Source: Atopobiaceae bacterium UBA1367
GTDB taxonomy: Bacteria; Actinomycetota; Coriobacteriia; Coriobacteriales; Atopobiaceae
Assembly: GCA_002305995.1 (NCBI GenBank)
Contig: DBRN01000011.1
Coordinates: 62,001 to 126,000 of the forward strand
Length of the DNA: 64,000 nucleotides
Reading direction: 5' to 3'
Shown: piece by piece, positions 51,302 to 60,773 of the stretch
Layout: every line of letters starts with the position of its first letter
Numbering within the stretch: the stretch's first letter is position 1
Program-made: the position numbers and the translations under genes
The notes under the pieces: model-generated
Database searches by the model: none
What the model was told of the DNA's origin: nothing
The model's input: only the letters and a program-made list of their open reading frames with translations

Positions 51302-52816
51302 ATGCATCCGTCACGTGACGAGGTTCGCAGCCTTGCTGCCGGCGGCGCCTGGAGGCGCATACCCGTGAGGCGCGAGCTCTATGCCGACAGCTTTACGACG
51401 ATCACGGTCCTGCGTGCGTTGCGGGCGGCCAGCACGCATGTCTTCCTGCTCGAGAGCGCGGAGGCGGACCAGCGGAGCGGCCGCTACTCGTTTCTGGGCC
51501 TCAATCCCAGCATGGAGATCACCTGCCTGGACGGCACGCTCCGGGTGCGCCGCAACGTCGAGGGCGCCTGCGGTGCGGGCGCGACGACGGATGCGCCCAG
51601 CCTGCAGACCCGTCAGGTCGACCATCCCGGCGACTTCCTGCGAGAGATCATCGCCGACAACCTAACGCCCCAGCTCGAGGGCTTCCCCACGTTCACGGGC
51701 GGGCTCGTGGGCTACTTCTCCTACGACTACCTCGCGTATGCCGAGCCGACGCTGCGCCGCAAGGGCATGCGCAACGAGGACTTCCTCGACATGGACCTCA
51801 TGCTCTTCGATGACGTCATCTGCTTTGACTCCTACCGCAAGCGTCTGGTCCTCATCACGGGGGTGCGCACGGATGACGTGGACGCCTCCTATGCGGCAGC
51901 CGAGGCCCGCCTCGACGCCATCGAGCGGCTCATACGCACGGGGGAGCGCAAGCGCTTCGAGCCCCTCAGGCTCACGAGCCAGCTCGTGCCCCACTTCTCT
52001 CGCGAGCGGTACTGCCAGATGGTCGAGGTGGCCAAGGAGCACATCCGCGAGGGGGACGTCTTCCAGGTGGTGCTCTCCGATCCCATGGAGGCCACCGCCA
52101 CGGGAAGCCTCCTTGACGCCTACCGGGTGCTCCGCAGCGAGAACCCCTCTCCCTACATGTTCTACTTCACCTCGGATGACGTGGAGATTGCCGGTGCCAG
52201 CCCCGAGACCCTGGTCAAGCTCGAGAACGGGACGCTGCGCACCTACCCGCTCGCCGGCACGCGCCCCCGCGGCAGGACCGTCGAGGAGGACGAGCGCCTC
52301 GAGCGGGAGCTCCTTGCCGACGAGAAGGAGCTCGCCGAGCACAACATGCTGGTCGGTCTCGGTCGCAACGATCTCGGGCGCATAGCCGCCATCGGCAGCG
52401 TGAGGGTGGAGAGCCACCTCAAGGTGCTGCGCCTCAGCCACGTCATGCACATGGGTTCGACAGTCGAGGGCCTCATCGCGCAGGACAGGGATGCCGTCGA
52501 TGCGGTCGACTCCATCCTGCCTGCAGGCACCCTCTCCGGTGCGCCCAAGGCGCGCGCCTGTCAGATCATCCAGGAGCTCGAGGGCTCCAAGCGCGGCATC
52601 TACGGAGGAGCCATCGGCTACCTCGACTTCTCGGGGAACCTCGACACCTGCATCGGCATCCGCCTCGCCTACAAGAAGCACGGCAGGGTGGTCGTCCAGT
52701 CAGGTGCGGGCATCGTCGCGGACAGCGTGCCCGAGCGCGAGTTCGAGGAGTGCCAGGGCAAGGCCCGTGCCGTCATGGAGGCGCTTCGCACGGCGGAGGG
52801 AGGCATCGACCGATGA
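51302..52816 (+). CDS. trpE: Anthranilate synthase component I
   Basis: A 504-residue chorismate-binding enzyme. The N-terminal regulatory region has 'IPVRRELYADSFTTITVLRALR' and 'HVFLLESAEADQRSGRYSFLG', which includes the Trp-feedback Ser-type motif. The catalytic core has 'IREGDVFQVVLSD', 'AGASPETLVKLENGTLRTYPLAGTRPRG', 'LGRNDLGRIA' and 'GTLSGAPKARA'. GAGGGGG lies 7 bases before ATG 51302. The ATGA overlap with trpG indicates coupled synthesis of the two subunits. Confidence 0.96.
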   Translation: MHPSRDEVRSLAAGGAWRRIPVRRELYADSFTTITVLRALRAASTHVFLLESAEADQRSGRYSFLGLNPSMEITCLDGTLRVRRNVEGACGAGATTDAPSLQTRQVDHPGDFLREIIADNLTPQLEGFPTFTGGLVGYFSYDYLAYAEPTLRRKGMRNEDFLDMDLMLFDDVICFDSYRKRLVLITGVRTDDVDASYAAAEARLDAIERLIRTGERKRFEPLRLTSQLVPHFSRERYCQMVEVAKEHIREGDVFQVVLSDPMEATATGSLLDAYRVLRSENPSPYMFYFTSDDVEIAGASPETLVKLENGTLRTYPLAGTRPRGRTVEEDERLERELLADEKELAEHNMLVGLGRNDLGRIAAIGSVRVESHLKVLRLSHVMHMGSTVEGLIAQDRDAVDAVDSILPAGTLSGAPKARACQIIQELEGSKRGIYGGAIGYLDFSGNLDTCIGIRLAYKKHGRVVVQSGAGIVADSVPEREFEECQGKARAVMEALRTAEGGIDR

Positions 52817-53385
52817 TCGTCCTCATCGACAACTACGACAGCTTCTCCTACAACCTCTACCAGCTCCTGGGCGTCGTGCGTCGGGACATCAGGGTCATCA
52901 GGAACGACGCCATGAGCGTGCCCGAGCTCGAGGCGCTCTCGCCCGAGGCGCTGGTGCTCTCCCCGGGGCCGGGTCGTCCGGCGGACGCGGGCATCTGCGA
53001 GGAGGCGGTGCGCGCCCTCTCCGGCAGGGTCCCCATCCTGGGGGTGTGCCTGGGTCATCAGGCGATCTGCGAGGCGTTTGGCGGGGAGATCACCTATGCG
53101 AGGGAGATCATGCACGGCAAGTCGTCGCTCGCGCTGGCCAATGCCGACTGCCCGCTGTTCGAGGAGGTCAGGCAGCCGATGGAGGTGGGACGCTACCACT
53201 CGCTCGAGGTTGCCGCCGAAACGCTGCCCGCATGCCTGCGCGTGACGGCCGAGACCGAGGACGGCGCCGTCATGGCCGTGCAGCACATGTCTCATCCCAC
53301 GTTTGGCCTGCAGTTCCACCCGGAGTCGATCCTCACGCCCACAGGCGAGCAGATGGCGCAGGGCTTCATGGCGCTCGTGGGGTAG
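52813..53385 (+). CDS. trpG: Anthranilate synthase component II (glutamine amidotransferase)
   Basis: A 190-residue class I amidotransferase starting 'MIVLIDNYDSFSYNLYQLLG'. The catalytic Cys is in 'ILGVCLGHQAICEAFGG', the His-Glu pair is in 'GLQFHPESILTPTGEQM', and 'LSPGPGRPADAG' is present. It supplies ammonia to TrpE. The start overlaps the trpE stop by 4 bases. A 100-base gap with a duplicated 13-base sequence (53449-53474) follows before trpD. Confidence 0.96.
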   Translation: MIVLIDNYDSFSYNLYQLLGVVRRDIRVIRNDAMSVPELEALSPEALVLSPGPGRPADAGICEEAVRALSGRVPILGVCLGHQAICEAFGGEITYAREIMHGKSSLALANADCPLFEEVRQPMEVGRYHSLEVAAETLPACLRVTAETEDGAVMAVQHMSHPTFGLQFHPESILTPTGEQMAQGFMALVG

Positions 53386-53448
53386 GGGGCAGGACGCGAC
53401 CAGCGGGGCGCAGGCGACGGGCGAGACCCACCGGAGAAGAGGCAAGGC

Positions 53449-53474
53449 GCAACCAACCAGAGCAACCAACCAGA
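53449..53474 (+). repeat. 13-bp direct tandem repeat before trpD
   Basis: GCAACCAACCAGA occurs twice in a row between trpG and trpD, just before the trpD ribosome-binding site GAGAGGGG. It has no known function. Confidence 0.9.
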
Positions 53475-53485
53475 GAGGGGACATC

Positions 53486-54508
53486 ATGATCAAGGAGGCC
53501 ATCGACAAGATCGTCCAGCACGGGGACCTCACCTACGACGAGGCCTACGCCACCATGCGGGAGATCATGGGCGGCAAGACGGCGCCCACGCAAAACGCCG
53601 CGTTCCTCGCGGCCCTCTCCACCAAGAACACGAGGGCCGAGACGATCGAGGAGATCTCGGGCTGCGCCACCGCCATGCGCGAGGTCGCGACGCCAGTCGA
53701 GCATCCCGGCGTCGAGACCCTGGAGATCGTGGGCACGGGCGGCGACCGCTCCGGCACCTTCAACGTCTCCACCACGGCGGCGCTCATCTGCGCCGCAGCG
53801 GGCGCCAAGGTGACCAAGCACGGCAATCGCGCCGCAAGCTCCCAGTCCGGGACCGCCGACTGCCTGGAGGCCCTGGGCGTGAACCTCGACCAGGGTCCCG
53901 ACAAGGTTCGCGCCGAGCTCGCAGGCTGCGGCATCAGCTTCCTCTTCGCGCAGAGGTACCATCCAGCCATGAGGTACGTGGCCCCCATCCGCAGGGAGTT
54001 GGGCTTCCGCACCGTCTTCAACATCCTCGGGCCGCTCACCAACCCCGCCCGGCCCACCTTTGTCCTGCTGGGCGTCTATGACGGCTACCTCTGTGAGCCG
54101 CTGGCCAACGTCCTCTCCGACCTCGGTGTGCGACGCGCCTTCGTGGCCTATGGCGAGGACGGGATGGACGAGATCTCCCTCTCGGCGCCCACCAAGCTGT
54201 GCGAGCTCAAGGACGGCTACTACCGCACCCAGACCATCACGCCCGAGCAGTTTGGGCTGAGGCGCGCGCAGAAGTTCGCCGTCGCGGGCGGCACACCCCA
54301 GGAGAACGCGCAGATCACGCGTGACATCCTGGCGGGCGAGGACAGCGGTCCTAGGCACGACATGGCCGTGCTCAACGCCGGCGCGGCGCTCTACCTGGCC
54401 GAGAGGGCCGATTCCATCGCCGACGGCATCGCGCTGGCCGACGAGCAGATAGCGAGCGGCAGTGCCACGAGGACGCTCGAGGCCTTCGTCAGGGAGAGCA
54501 ACGAGTGA
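53486..54508 (+). CDS. trpD: Anthranilate phosphoribosyltransferase
   Basis: A 340-residue enzyme joining PRPP to anthranilate. The PRPP loop is 'IVGTGGDRSGTFNVST', and 'KHGNRAASSQSGTADCLEALG', 'FAQRYHPAMRYVAPIRRELGFRTVFNILGPLTNPA' and 'DGMDEIS' are family motifs with metal-binding Asp-Glu. The stand-alone TrpD (not fused to TrpG) is consistent with the separate trpG. ATG 53486 has GAGAGGGG upstream. The stop overlaps trpC by one base. Confidence 0.96.
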   Translation: MIKEAIDKIVQHGDLTYDEAYATMREIMGGKTAPTQNAAFLAALSTKNTRAETIEEISGCATAMREVATPVEHPGVETLEIVGTGGDRSGTFNVSTTAALICAAAGAKVTKHGNRAASSQSGTADCLEALGVNLDQGPDKVRAELAGCGISFLFAQRYHPAMRYVAPIRRELGFRTVFNILGPLTNPARPTFVLLGVYDGYLCEPLANVLSDLGVRRAFVAYGEDGMDEISLSAPTKLCELKDGYYRTQTITPEQFGLRRAQKFAVAGGTPQENAQITRDILAGEDSGPRHDMAVLNAGAALYLAERADSIADGIALADEQIASGSATRTLEAFVRESNE

Positions 54509-55332
54509 TGGGGACCACTGCCGACATCCTTCAGAGGATAGCCGCGAAGACGCGGGAGCGGGTGGCCGCGGAGCGGGCGGCGCTGCCGCTTGCCGAGGTC
54601 AGGGCCCAGGCCGAGGCCGCGGCGAGCAGGGAGCTCGCGGAGTGCCCCGACAAGGGCTTCGCCTTTCCCTTCGAGCAGGCGCTGCGCGCACCCGGCATGA
54701 GCTTCATCTGCGAGTGCAAGAGGGCGAGCCCTTCCAAGGGCCTCATCGCCCCCGACTTCGATCCCACCTCCATCGCACGGGAGTACGAGGCCGCCGGCGC
54801 CGCGGCCATCAGCTGCCTCACGGAGCCAACCTGGTTTTTGGGCAAAGACGAGCACGTCACCCAGGTCGCACGGGCGGTTCGCATCCCGGTGCTGCGCAAG
54901 GACTTCGTGGTGGACGAGTACATGGTCTGGCAGGCTTGCATCATCGGTGCCTCGGCGGTGCTCCTCATCTGCTCGATTCTGGATGACGACCAGCTCGGGG
55001 CATACGTCGCGCTCGCCCACGAGCTGGGGCTCACGGCGCTTGTGGAGGCCTATGACCCCGACGAGGTGCCACGCGCGTTGGCCGCCGGCGCCCGGGTGGT
55101 GGGGGTCAACAACCGCGACTTGCGCACGTTTCAGGTGGACTTCGGTCGCAGCATCGACCTGCGTCCGCTGGTGGGCGCAGACCGCGTTTTCGTCTCCGAG
55201 TCGGGCGTGCGGGACGCCCGTGACGTACGCAGGCTCGCGGATGCCGGCGTGGACGCGATCCTCGTCGGCGAGACCCTCATGCGCCAGGCGGACAAGCGTG
55301 CCGCTCTCGACGCCCTGCGGGGTGGGCTCTGA
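54508..55332 (+). CDS. trpC: Indole-3-glycerol phosphate synthase
   Basis: A 274-residue TIM-barrel enzyme. It has 'FICECKRASPSKGLI' (catalytic Lys), 'LTEPTWFLGKDEHV', 'LRKDFVVDEYMVWQA', 'VVGVNNRDLRTFQVD' and 'VFVSESGVRDARDV' with 'AILVGETLM'. It closes the indole ring from CdRP. ATG 54508 overlaps the trpD TGA by one base; a GTG one codon earlier is an alternative. The stop TGA at 55330 overlaps an ATG that opens a Trp-rich small ORF. Confidence 0.95.
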   Translation: MGTTADILQRIAAKTRERVAAERAALPLAEVRAQAEAAASRELAECPDKGFAFPFEQALRAPGMSFICECKRASPSKGLIAPDFDPTSIAREYEAAGAAAISCLTEPTWFLGKDEHVTQVARAVRIPVLRKDFVVDEYMVWQACIIGASAVLLICSILDDDQLGAYVALAHELGLTALVEAYDPDEVPRALAAGARVVGVNNRDLRTFQVDFGRSIDLRPLVGADRVFVSESGVRDARDVRRLADAGVDAILVGETLMRQADKRAALDALRGGL

Positions 55333-55487
55333 TGGGCGCGCGCGGACTCCGGCAGGCTCGCCCGCGAGATGCTCGCCGCAGCGGGCGCGTCTGGTGGGGC
55401 CGCGACGACGACCCCGTCTGGTGGGGCCGCGACGACGACCCCGTCCGGCGCACGCCCGCGCATCAAGCTCTGCGGCATGTTCCGTGA
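55332..55487 (+). other. Overlapping 51-codon ORF with paired Trp codons
   Basis: An ATG at 55332 overlaps the trpC stop (TGATG) and opens a 51-codon frame ending at TGA 55485-55487, different from the trpF frame. It contains two TGG TGG pairs (codons 21-22 and 30-31) within a duplicated WWGRDDDPV unit. It overlaps the first 40 codons of trpF. It may be an accidental frame created by the 27-bp duplication, or a translation sensor of charged tRNA-Trp. Confidence 0.3.
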
Positions 55488-56054
55488 CGCCGACATCGAT
55501 GCCGTAAACGATTCCCGACCGGACCTGTGCGGCTTCGTCGTCAGCTTCCCGCGCTCGCATCGGAGCGTCTCTCCCGAGCGGCTCGGGCGGCTGGTGGGGG
55601 CACTCGACGAGGCGATCGGTGCCGTCGGCGTCTTCGTGGACCAGCCGGAGGGGTTCGTGGCACAGGTGGCGAACGAGGTCGTCGACGTCGTCCAGCTGCA
55701 CGGATCGGAGGACAACGCCTACATCGGGCGTCTCCGCGCGCTCACGGACGCCCCCATCGTGCAGGCCGTTCGCATGAGGTCCGCCCGCGATGCGTGTCGG
55801 GCGGCGCGCTCCGCCGCCGACCTCGTCCTCCTCGACAGCGGGTGGGGGACGGGCAGGCGCTTCGACTGGGCGCTCGTCGCAGGGGTGGCCAGGCCCTTCA
55901 TGCTTGCGGGCGGGCTCTGCGCCGACAACGTCGCCGAGGCCGTGCGCGCCTGCGCGCCCTGGGGCGTCGACATGAGCTCGGGACTCGAGACCGATGGGCT
56001 CAAGGACCCGGCACGGATCAGGGCTGCCGTCAGGGCAGCGAGAGGAGCCAGGTA

Positions 56055-56055
<1 letters not shown>
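55369..56055 (+). CDS. trpF: Phosphoribosylanthranilate isomerase
   Basis: A 228-residue TIM-barrel isomerase. The core starts at about residue 31 with 'RIKLCGMFRDADIDAVN' (catalytic Cys), followed by 'GFVVSFPRSHRSV', 'VDVVQLHGSED', 'LLDSGWGTGRRFDW' and 'FMLAGGLCADNV'. The first 27 residues are a low-complexity extension with two copies of SGGAATTTP. No good ribosome-binding site precedes ATG 55369, so expression may depend on reinitiation from trpC. It overlaps the trpB start by one base. Confidence 0.93.
55390..55443 (+). repeat. 27-bp exact tandem duplication at the trpF start
   Basis: Two identical 27-base units (55390-55416 and 55417-55443) encode SGGAATTTP twice in the trpF frame and WWGRDDDPV-type residues twice in the overlapping frame. 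Being 27 bases, each copy preserves both frames. Confidence 0.9.
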
Positions 56056-57254
<1,199 letters not shown>

Positions 57255-57310
57255 CCCAGCCCTGCGTGGGAGGCGGGATCCCCCCACGGGACGTCCGAGA
57301 GGAGCATCGC

Positions 57311-58102
57311 ATGCCAAGCATCGCAGACGCCTTCGCCAGCAGCCCCAATGGCAAGGCCTTCATTCCCTTCATCACGGTCGGCGATCCCACGATCGAGGTG
57401 ACCGAGCGTCTGGTGGTCGCCATGGCAGAGGCCGGCGCCGACCTCATCGAGCTGGGCATCCCCTTCTCCGACCCCATGGCCGAGGGTCCCGTGATCCAAG
57501 ACGCCAACATCCGCGCGCTGCGCAACGACGTGACCACCGACGACGTGTTCGACATGGTCGCACGCGTGCGCGATGCCGGCTGCGCCGTGCCGCTCGCGAT
57601 CATGACGTATGCCAACGTGGTTTTCTCATACGGCATCGAGCGCTTTGCCGCCCGCGAGCGCGCGGTGGGCATGGCGGGTGTCATCCTGCCCGACGTGCCA
57701 CATGAAGAGAAGGACGAGTTCGAGGGCGCCTTTGCCGCACAGGGCCTGGACGTGGTGAGCCTCATCGCGCCCACGTCGCACGAGCGCATCCGCCAGATCG
57801 CGGCGGATGCCAGTGGCTTCGTGTACATCGTCAGCTCGCTTGGCGTGACGGGCGAGCGTGCGGAGATCACCAGCGACATCGGAGCCATGGTCGCGCTCAT
57901 ACGCGAGGTCAATCCGCTGCTTCCGTGTGCTGTGGGCTTTGGCATCTCCACGCCCGGGCAGGCGGCTCGCATGGCGGCGCTCTCCGACGGCGCCATCGTG
58001 GGCTCGGCCATCGTGCGCCTGATCGGCGAGCTGGGGGAGGCGTGCGTGGGGCCCGTGACGGCCTCCGTGCGCGAGATGGCCGCTGCCGTGCATCGGGCAT
58101 AG
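57311..58102 (+). CDS. trpA: Tryptophan synthase alpha subunit
   Basis: A 263-residue TIM barrel that cleaves indole-3-glycerol phosphate. It has 'AFIPFITVGDPTIEVTERLV' and 'GADLIELGIPFSDPMAEGPVIQDANIRAL' (catalytic Glu and Asp region), 'GVILPDVPHEEKDEF', 'IVSSLGVTG' and 'VGFGISTPGQA'. AGAGGAG lies 6 bases before ATG 57311; a GTG at 57251 overlapping the trpB stop would add 20 non-conserved residues. It is the last gene of the trp operon. Confidence 0.96.
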   Translation: MPSIADAFASSPNGKAFIPFITVGDPTIEVTERLVVAMAEAGADLIELGIPFSDPMAEGPVIQDANIRALRNDVTTDDVFDMVARVRDAGCAVPLAIMTYANVVFSYGIERFAARERAVGMAGVILPDVPHEEKDEFEGAFAAQGLDVVSLIAPTSHERIRQIAADASGFVYIVSSLGVTGERAEITSDIGAMVALIREVNPLLPCAVGFGISTPGQAARMAALSDGAIVGSAIVRLIGELGEACVGPVTASVREMAAAVHRA

Positions 58103-58134
58103 GTCCGGGCATAGGTCGCAGGGCGGGGGTGCCA

Positions 58135-58155
58135 CGGTGGCGGGGATCCCCACCG
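58135..58155 (+). terminator. Hairpin after trpA
   Basis: CGGTGG-C-GGGG pairs imperfectly with CCCCACCG around AT, with bulges and no T-run. It is the only candidate terminator of the trp operon before the HAD gene. Confidence 0.4.
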
Positions 58156-58213
58156 CGCCCGGCCCGTGGCTCGTCTACGATGGATGTGTGGGGACGGCGA
58201 GACGGGAGGGCCC

Positions 58214-58825
58214 ATGGTAGCCATCAGGAACGTGGTCTTCGACATGGGCGGCGTGCTCATGGACTGGGATCCGGTCAGGATCTCCCATGCCCTGTGCGAC
58301 GATCCCGACGACGCGGCGCTGCTTGCCCATGTGGTCTTCGACTCGCGCGAGTGGGGCTGGGTAGACGCGGGGGCCGTCTCGCCGGAGACGGTTGCCTGGA
58401 CGGCAAAGCTCAGGCTGCCCGAGCGCCTGCATGAGCTGGCGGACGTCTTTGCCCTGCGCTGGCACGAGGTGTTCGAGCCCTTGCCTGAGATGGGCGTGCT
58501 CGTGCGCGAACTCAAGGCCGAGGGCTATGGCGCCTATCTGCTGTCCAATGCCGGACCGACCTTCGAGGTCTATCGGGATCGCATTCCCGCAATCGAGCTC
58601 TTCGATGGGGTGCTCGTCTCGTGCCACGAGCGTACGGTCAAGCCCGATGCACCCATCTACCTGCTGCTCTGCGAACGGTATGGACTGAGTCCCGCTGAGT
58701 GCCTGTTCGTTGACGACCTGCGTCGCAACGTGGTTGGCGCCGAGCGTGTCGGCATGCAGGGCTACGTCTACGACGGTGACGTTGATGCGCTGCGCCGGTT
58801 CATCCACCGGCGGGGATCGCGGTAG
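58214..58825 (+). CDS. HAD-superfamily hydrolase (YihX-like)
   Basis: A 203-residue phosphatase-like protein. Motif I is 'NVVFDMGGVLMDWDP', motif II 'AYLLSNAGP', motif III Lys 'ERTVKPDAPIYLLL', and motif IV 'CLFVDDLRRNVVGAERVGMQGYVYDG'. These positions match the HAD IA-type sugar-phosphate phosphatases. The substrate is unknown. GGGAGGG is 3 bases before ATG 58214. It stands alone between trp and the GH1 gene. Confidence 0.88.
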   Translation: MVAIRNVVFDMGGVLMDWDPVRISHALCDDPDDAALLAHVVFDSREWGWVDAGAVSPETVAWTAKLRLPERLHELADVFALRWHEVFEPLPEMGVLVRELKAEGYGAYLLSNAGPTFEVYRDRIPAIELFDGVLVSCHERTVKPDAPIYLLLCERYGLSPAECLFVDDLRRNVVGAERVGMQGYVYDGDVDALRRFIHRRGSR

Positions 58826-58902
58826 GCGCTCGGGCCCCCGTGCCGCGCCCGCATGCCGGTCGCCGCGGGCGTCTCTGCTTGGGCCGCGCCTTCGGCACGT
58901 GG

Positions 58903-58993
58903 CCCACCGCCAGCACGCGGCTGGTCGAAAGCTCGCGCACGATGGCATTCGCCTGCGCGTCCGACCCACTGCCAGCACGCGGCTGGTCGAAAG
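58903..58993 (+). repeat. 29-bp direct repeat, two copies, 62 bp apart
   Basis: Copies at 58903-58931 and 58965-58993 differ by one base. Each contains the palindromic CCAGC/GCTGG hairpin and ends GGTCGAAAG. A 33-base unrelated stretch separates them. They lie in the 283-base gap between the HAD gene and the GH1 gene. Confidence 0.85.
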
Positions 58994-59108
58994 ACGTTGT
59001 CCCGCTCACCTAGTCCCCGTGGGGCCGCCCATCCCTCTCCCGTACACTTGAGCTGCCCGCAGATCGGGCAGGGAAGGGTAGGTCATACCAACAGAGGGAG
59101 GGACAACC

Positions 59109-60554
59109 ATGGCATTCCCAAAGGGATTCCTGTGGGGCGGCGCCACGGCCGCAAACCAGTACGAGGGCGCATGGGACGTGGACGGCAAGGGTGACAGCCT
59201 GTGCGACCACATGCGCGGCGGCGACGTGAACACCCCGCGCCAGATCGACGAGACATTCGACCCCGAGGCCCTGTATCCCAGCTGGGAGGCCACGGACTTC
59301 TACCATCACTACGAGGAGGACATCGCCCTGTTCGCCGAGATGGGCTGGAACGTGTTCCGCATGTCCATCAACTGGACGCGCCTGTTCCCCACGGGCGAGG
59401 AGGCCGAGCCCTTGGCCGCCGGTGTCGAGTTCTACGACAAGGTCTTCGACTGCTGCCGCGCCCACGACATCGAGCCGCTGGTGACGCTCAGCCACTACGA
59501 GATGCCCTACGCGCTGGTTGACAAGTACAACGGCTGGGCCAGCCGCGCGTGCATCGACCTCTTCTTCACCTACGCCAAGTTCTGTCTGGACAGGTGGCAT
59601 GGCAAGGTCAAGTACTGGCTGACCTTCAACGAGGTCAACACCGGCATGCCGTTCATGAACAATGTGCTGTCCACCAGCATGGTCCAGCACTACACTGGCA
59701 CCACCGCCAACGCGCCCAAGGACGCGGGCAGGTGCTTCAACGCGCTGCACTACCAGTTCCTGGCCGGCGCCAAGGCCGTCGCCTACGCCCACGAGCACTA
59801 TGCCGACGACGTCATGATGGGCAACATGACCGCCTTCGTGACCACCTACCCGCTGACCTGCGACCCGGCCGACCTGCTGGCCAACCAGGCTCGCATGCGC
59901 GAGTGCAACTGGTATGCCTCCGACGTGCAGGTTCGCGGCGCGTATCCGTACTATGCTGAGCGCATGTGGGCCGAGGAGGGCGTGGAGATCGACTGGCAGG
60001 ACGGCGACAGGGAGCTGCTCGCCGCAGGTTGCGTCGACTTCTTCACCTTCTCGTACTACATGTCCAACACCGTGACCACCCATGACGACGGCGAGGAGAT
60101 CGCCGGCAACATGAGCCTGGGCGGCAAGAATCCCTACCTCAAGGCTTCCGACTGGGGCTGGCAGATCGACCCGCAGGGCCTGCGCTGGACCCTCAACGAG
60201 ATCGCCGATCGCTACAACAACATCCCAATGATGGTCGTCGAGAACGGCTTTGGCGCCTTTGACGAGGTCGTCGTCGAGGACGGCGTGGAGCGCATCCACG
60301 ACTCCTACCGCTCCGACTACCTCAAGGCGCACGTGGCCGACATGCAGGAGGCCGTGAACGACGGGGTCAACCTCATCGGCTACACCTGGTGGGGTCCCAT
60401 CGACGTCGTGTCGGCCGGCACCGGCGAGATGCGCAAGCGCTATGGCTTCATCTACGTGGACAAGCACGACGACGGCACGGGTGACCTGCACCGCGCCCGC
60501 AAAGACTCCTTCTTCGAGTACCAGAGGCTCATCAAGGAGAGCAGGGACGCGTAG
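59109..60554 (+). CDS. 6-phospho-beta-glucosidase (GH1)
   Basis: A 481-residue family 1 glycoside hydrolase. It has the N-terminal 'FPKGFLWGGATAANQYEGAWD', acid/base Glu in 'WLTFNEVN', nucleophile Glu in 'MMVVENGFGA' and the C-terminal 'TWWGPIDVVSAGTGEMRKRYGFIYVD'. The Ser and Lys-Arg-Tyr in that last stretch mark 6-phospho-glycoside specificity, so the substrate is probably a PTS-imported beta-glucoside such as cellobiose-6-P or arbutin-6-P. No PTS genes are adjacent. GGGAGGG lies upstream of ATG 59109. Confidence 0.93.
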   Translation: MAFPKGFLWGGATAANQYEGAWDVDGKGDSLCDHMRGGDVNTPRQIDETFDPEALYPSWEATDFYHHYEEDIALFAEMGWNVFRMSINWTRLFPTGEEAEPLAAGVEFYDKVFDCCRAHDIEPLVTLSHYEMPYALVDKYNGWASRACIDLFFTYAKFCLDRWHGKVKYWLTFNEVNTGMPFMNNVLSTSMVQHYTGTTANAPKDAGRCFNALHYQFLAGAKAVAYAHEHYADDVMMGNMTAFVTTYPLTCDPADLLANQARMRECNWYASDVQVRGAYPYYAERMWAEEGVEIDWQDGDRELLAAGCVDFFTFSYYMSNTVTTHDDGEEIAGNMSLGGKNPYLKASDWGWQIDPQGLRWTLNEIADRYNNIPMMVVENGFGAFDEVVVEDGVERIHDSYRSDYLKAHVADMQEAVNDGVNLIGYTWWGPIDVVSAGTGEMRKRYGFIYVDKHDDGTGDLHRARKDSFFEYQRLIKESRDA

Positions 60555-60637
60555 GGTTCCGGCACCTGGCAGGGGCATCGTCTGGGAGAGGGCTGCGAGA
60601 CAAGCCGTCACAGCAGGGCCGGGATGTCGAGATGATT

Positions 60638-60674
60638 GGCCCGACCGTGGAGCGATCCTCGGTCGGGCCTTTCC
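60638..60674 (+). terminator. Terminator of the GH1 gene
   Basis: GGCCCGACCG and CGGTCGGGCC form a perfect 10-bp stem around a 12-base loop, followed by TTTCC. It begins 84 bases after the stop. Confidence 0.75.
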
Positions 60675-60726
60675 ATCCCCATCGGCTCACCTCCCGCCGT
60701 CCGGCGACGCACCCTCGCCCTTGTGG

Positions 60727-60732
60727 GATAAT
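60727..60732 (+). promoter_or_regulatory. Candidate extended -10 element
   Basis: TGGGATAAT resembles an extended -10 (TG-G-GATAAT), 42 bases before the TTG start of the next gene and after the GH1 terminator. A -35 box is not evident. Confidence 0.35.
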
Positions 60733-60773
60733 CGGCAGGGTCAACCCACTCGCGCAGGGATGGTGCAGCTGCA

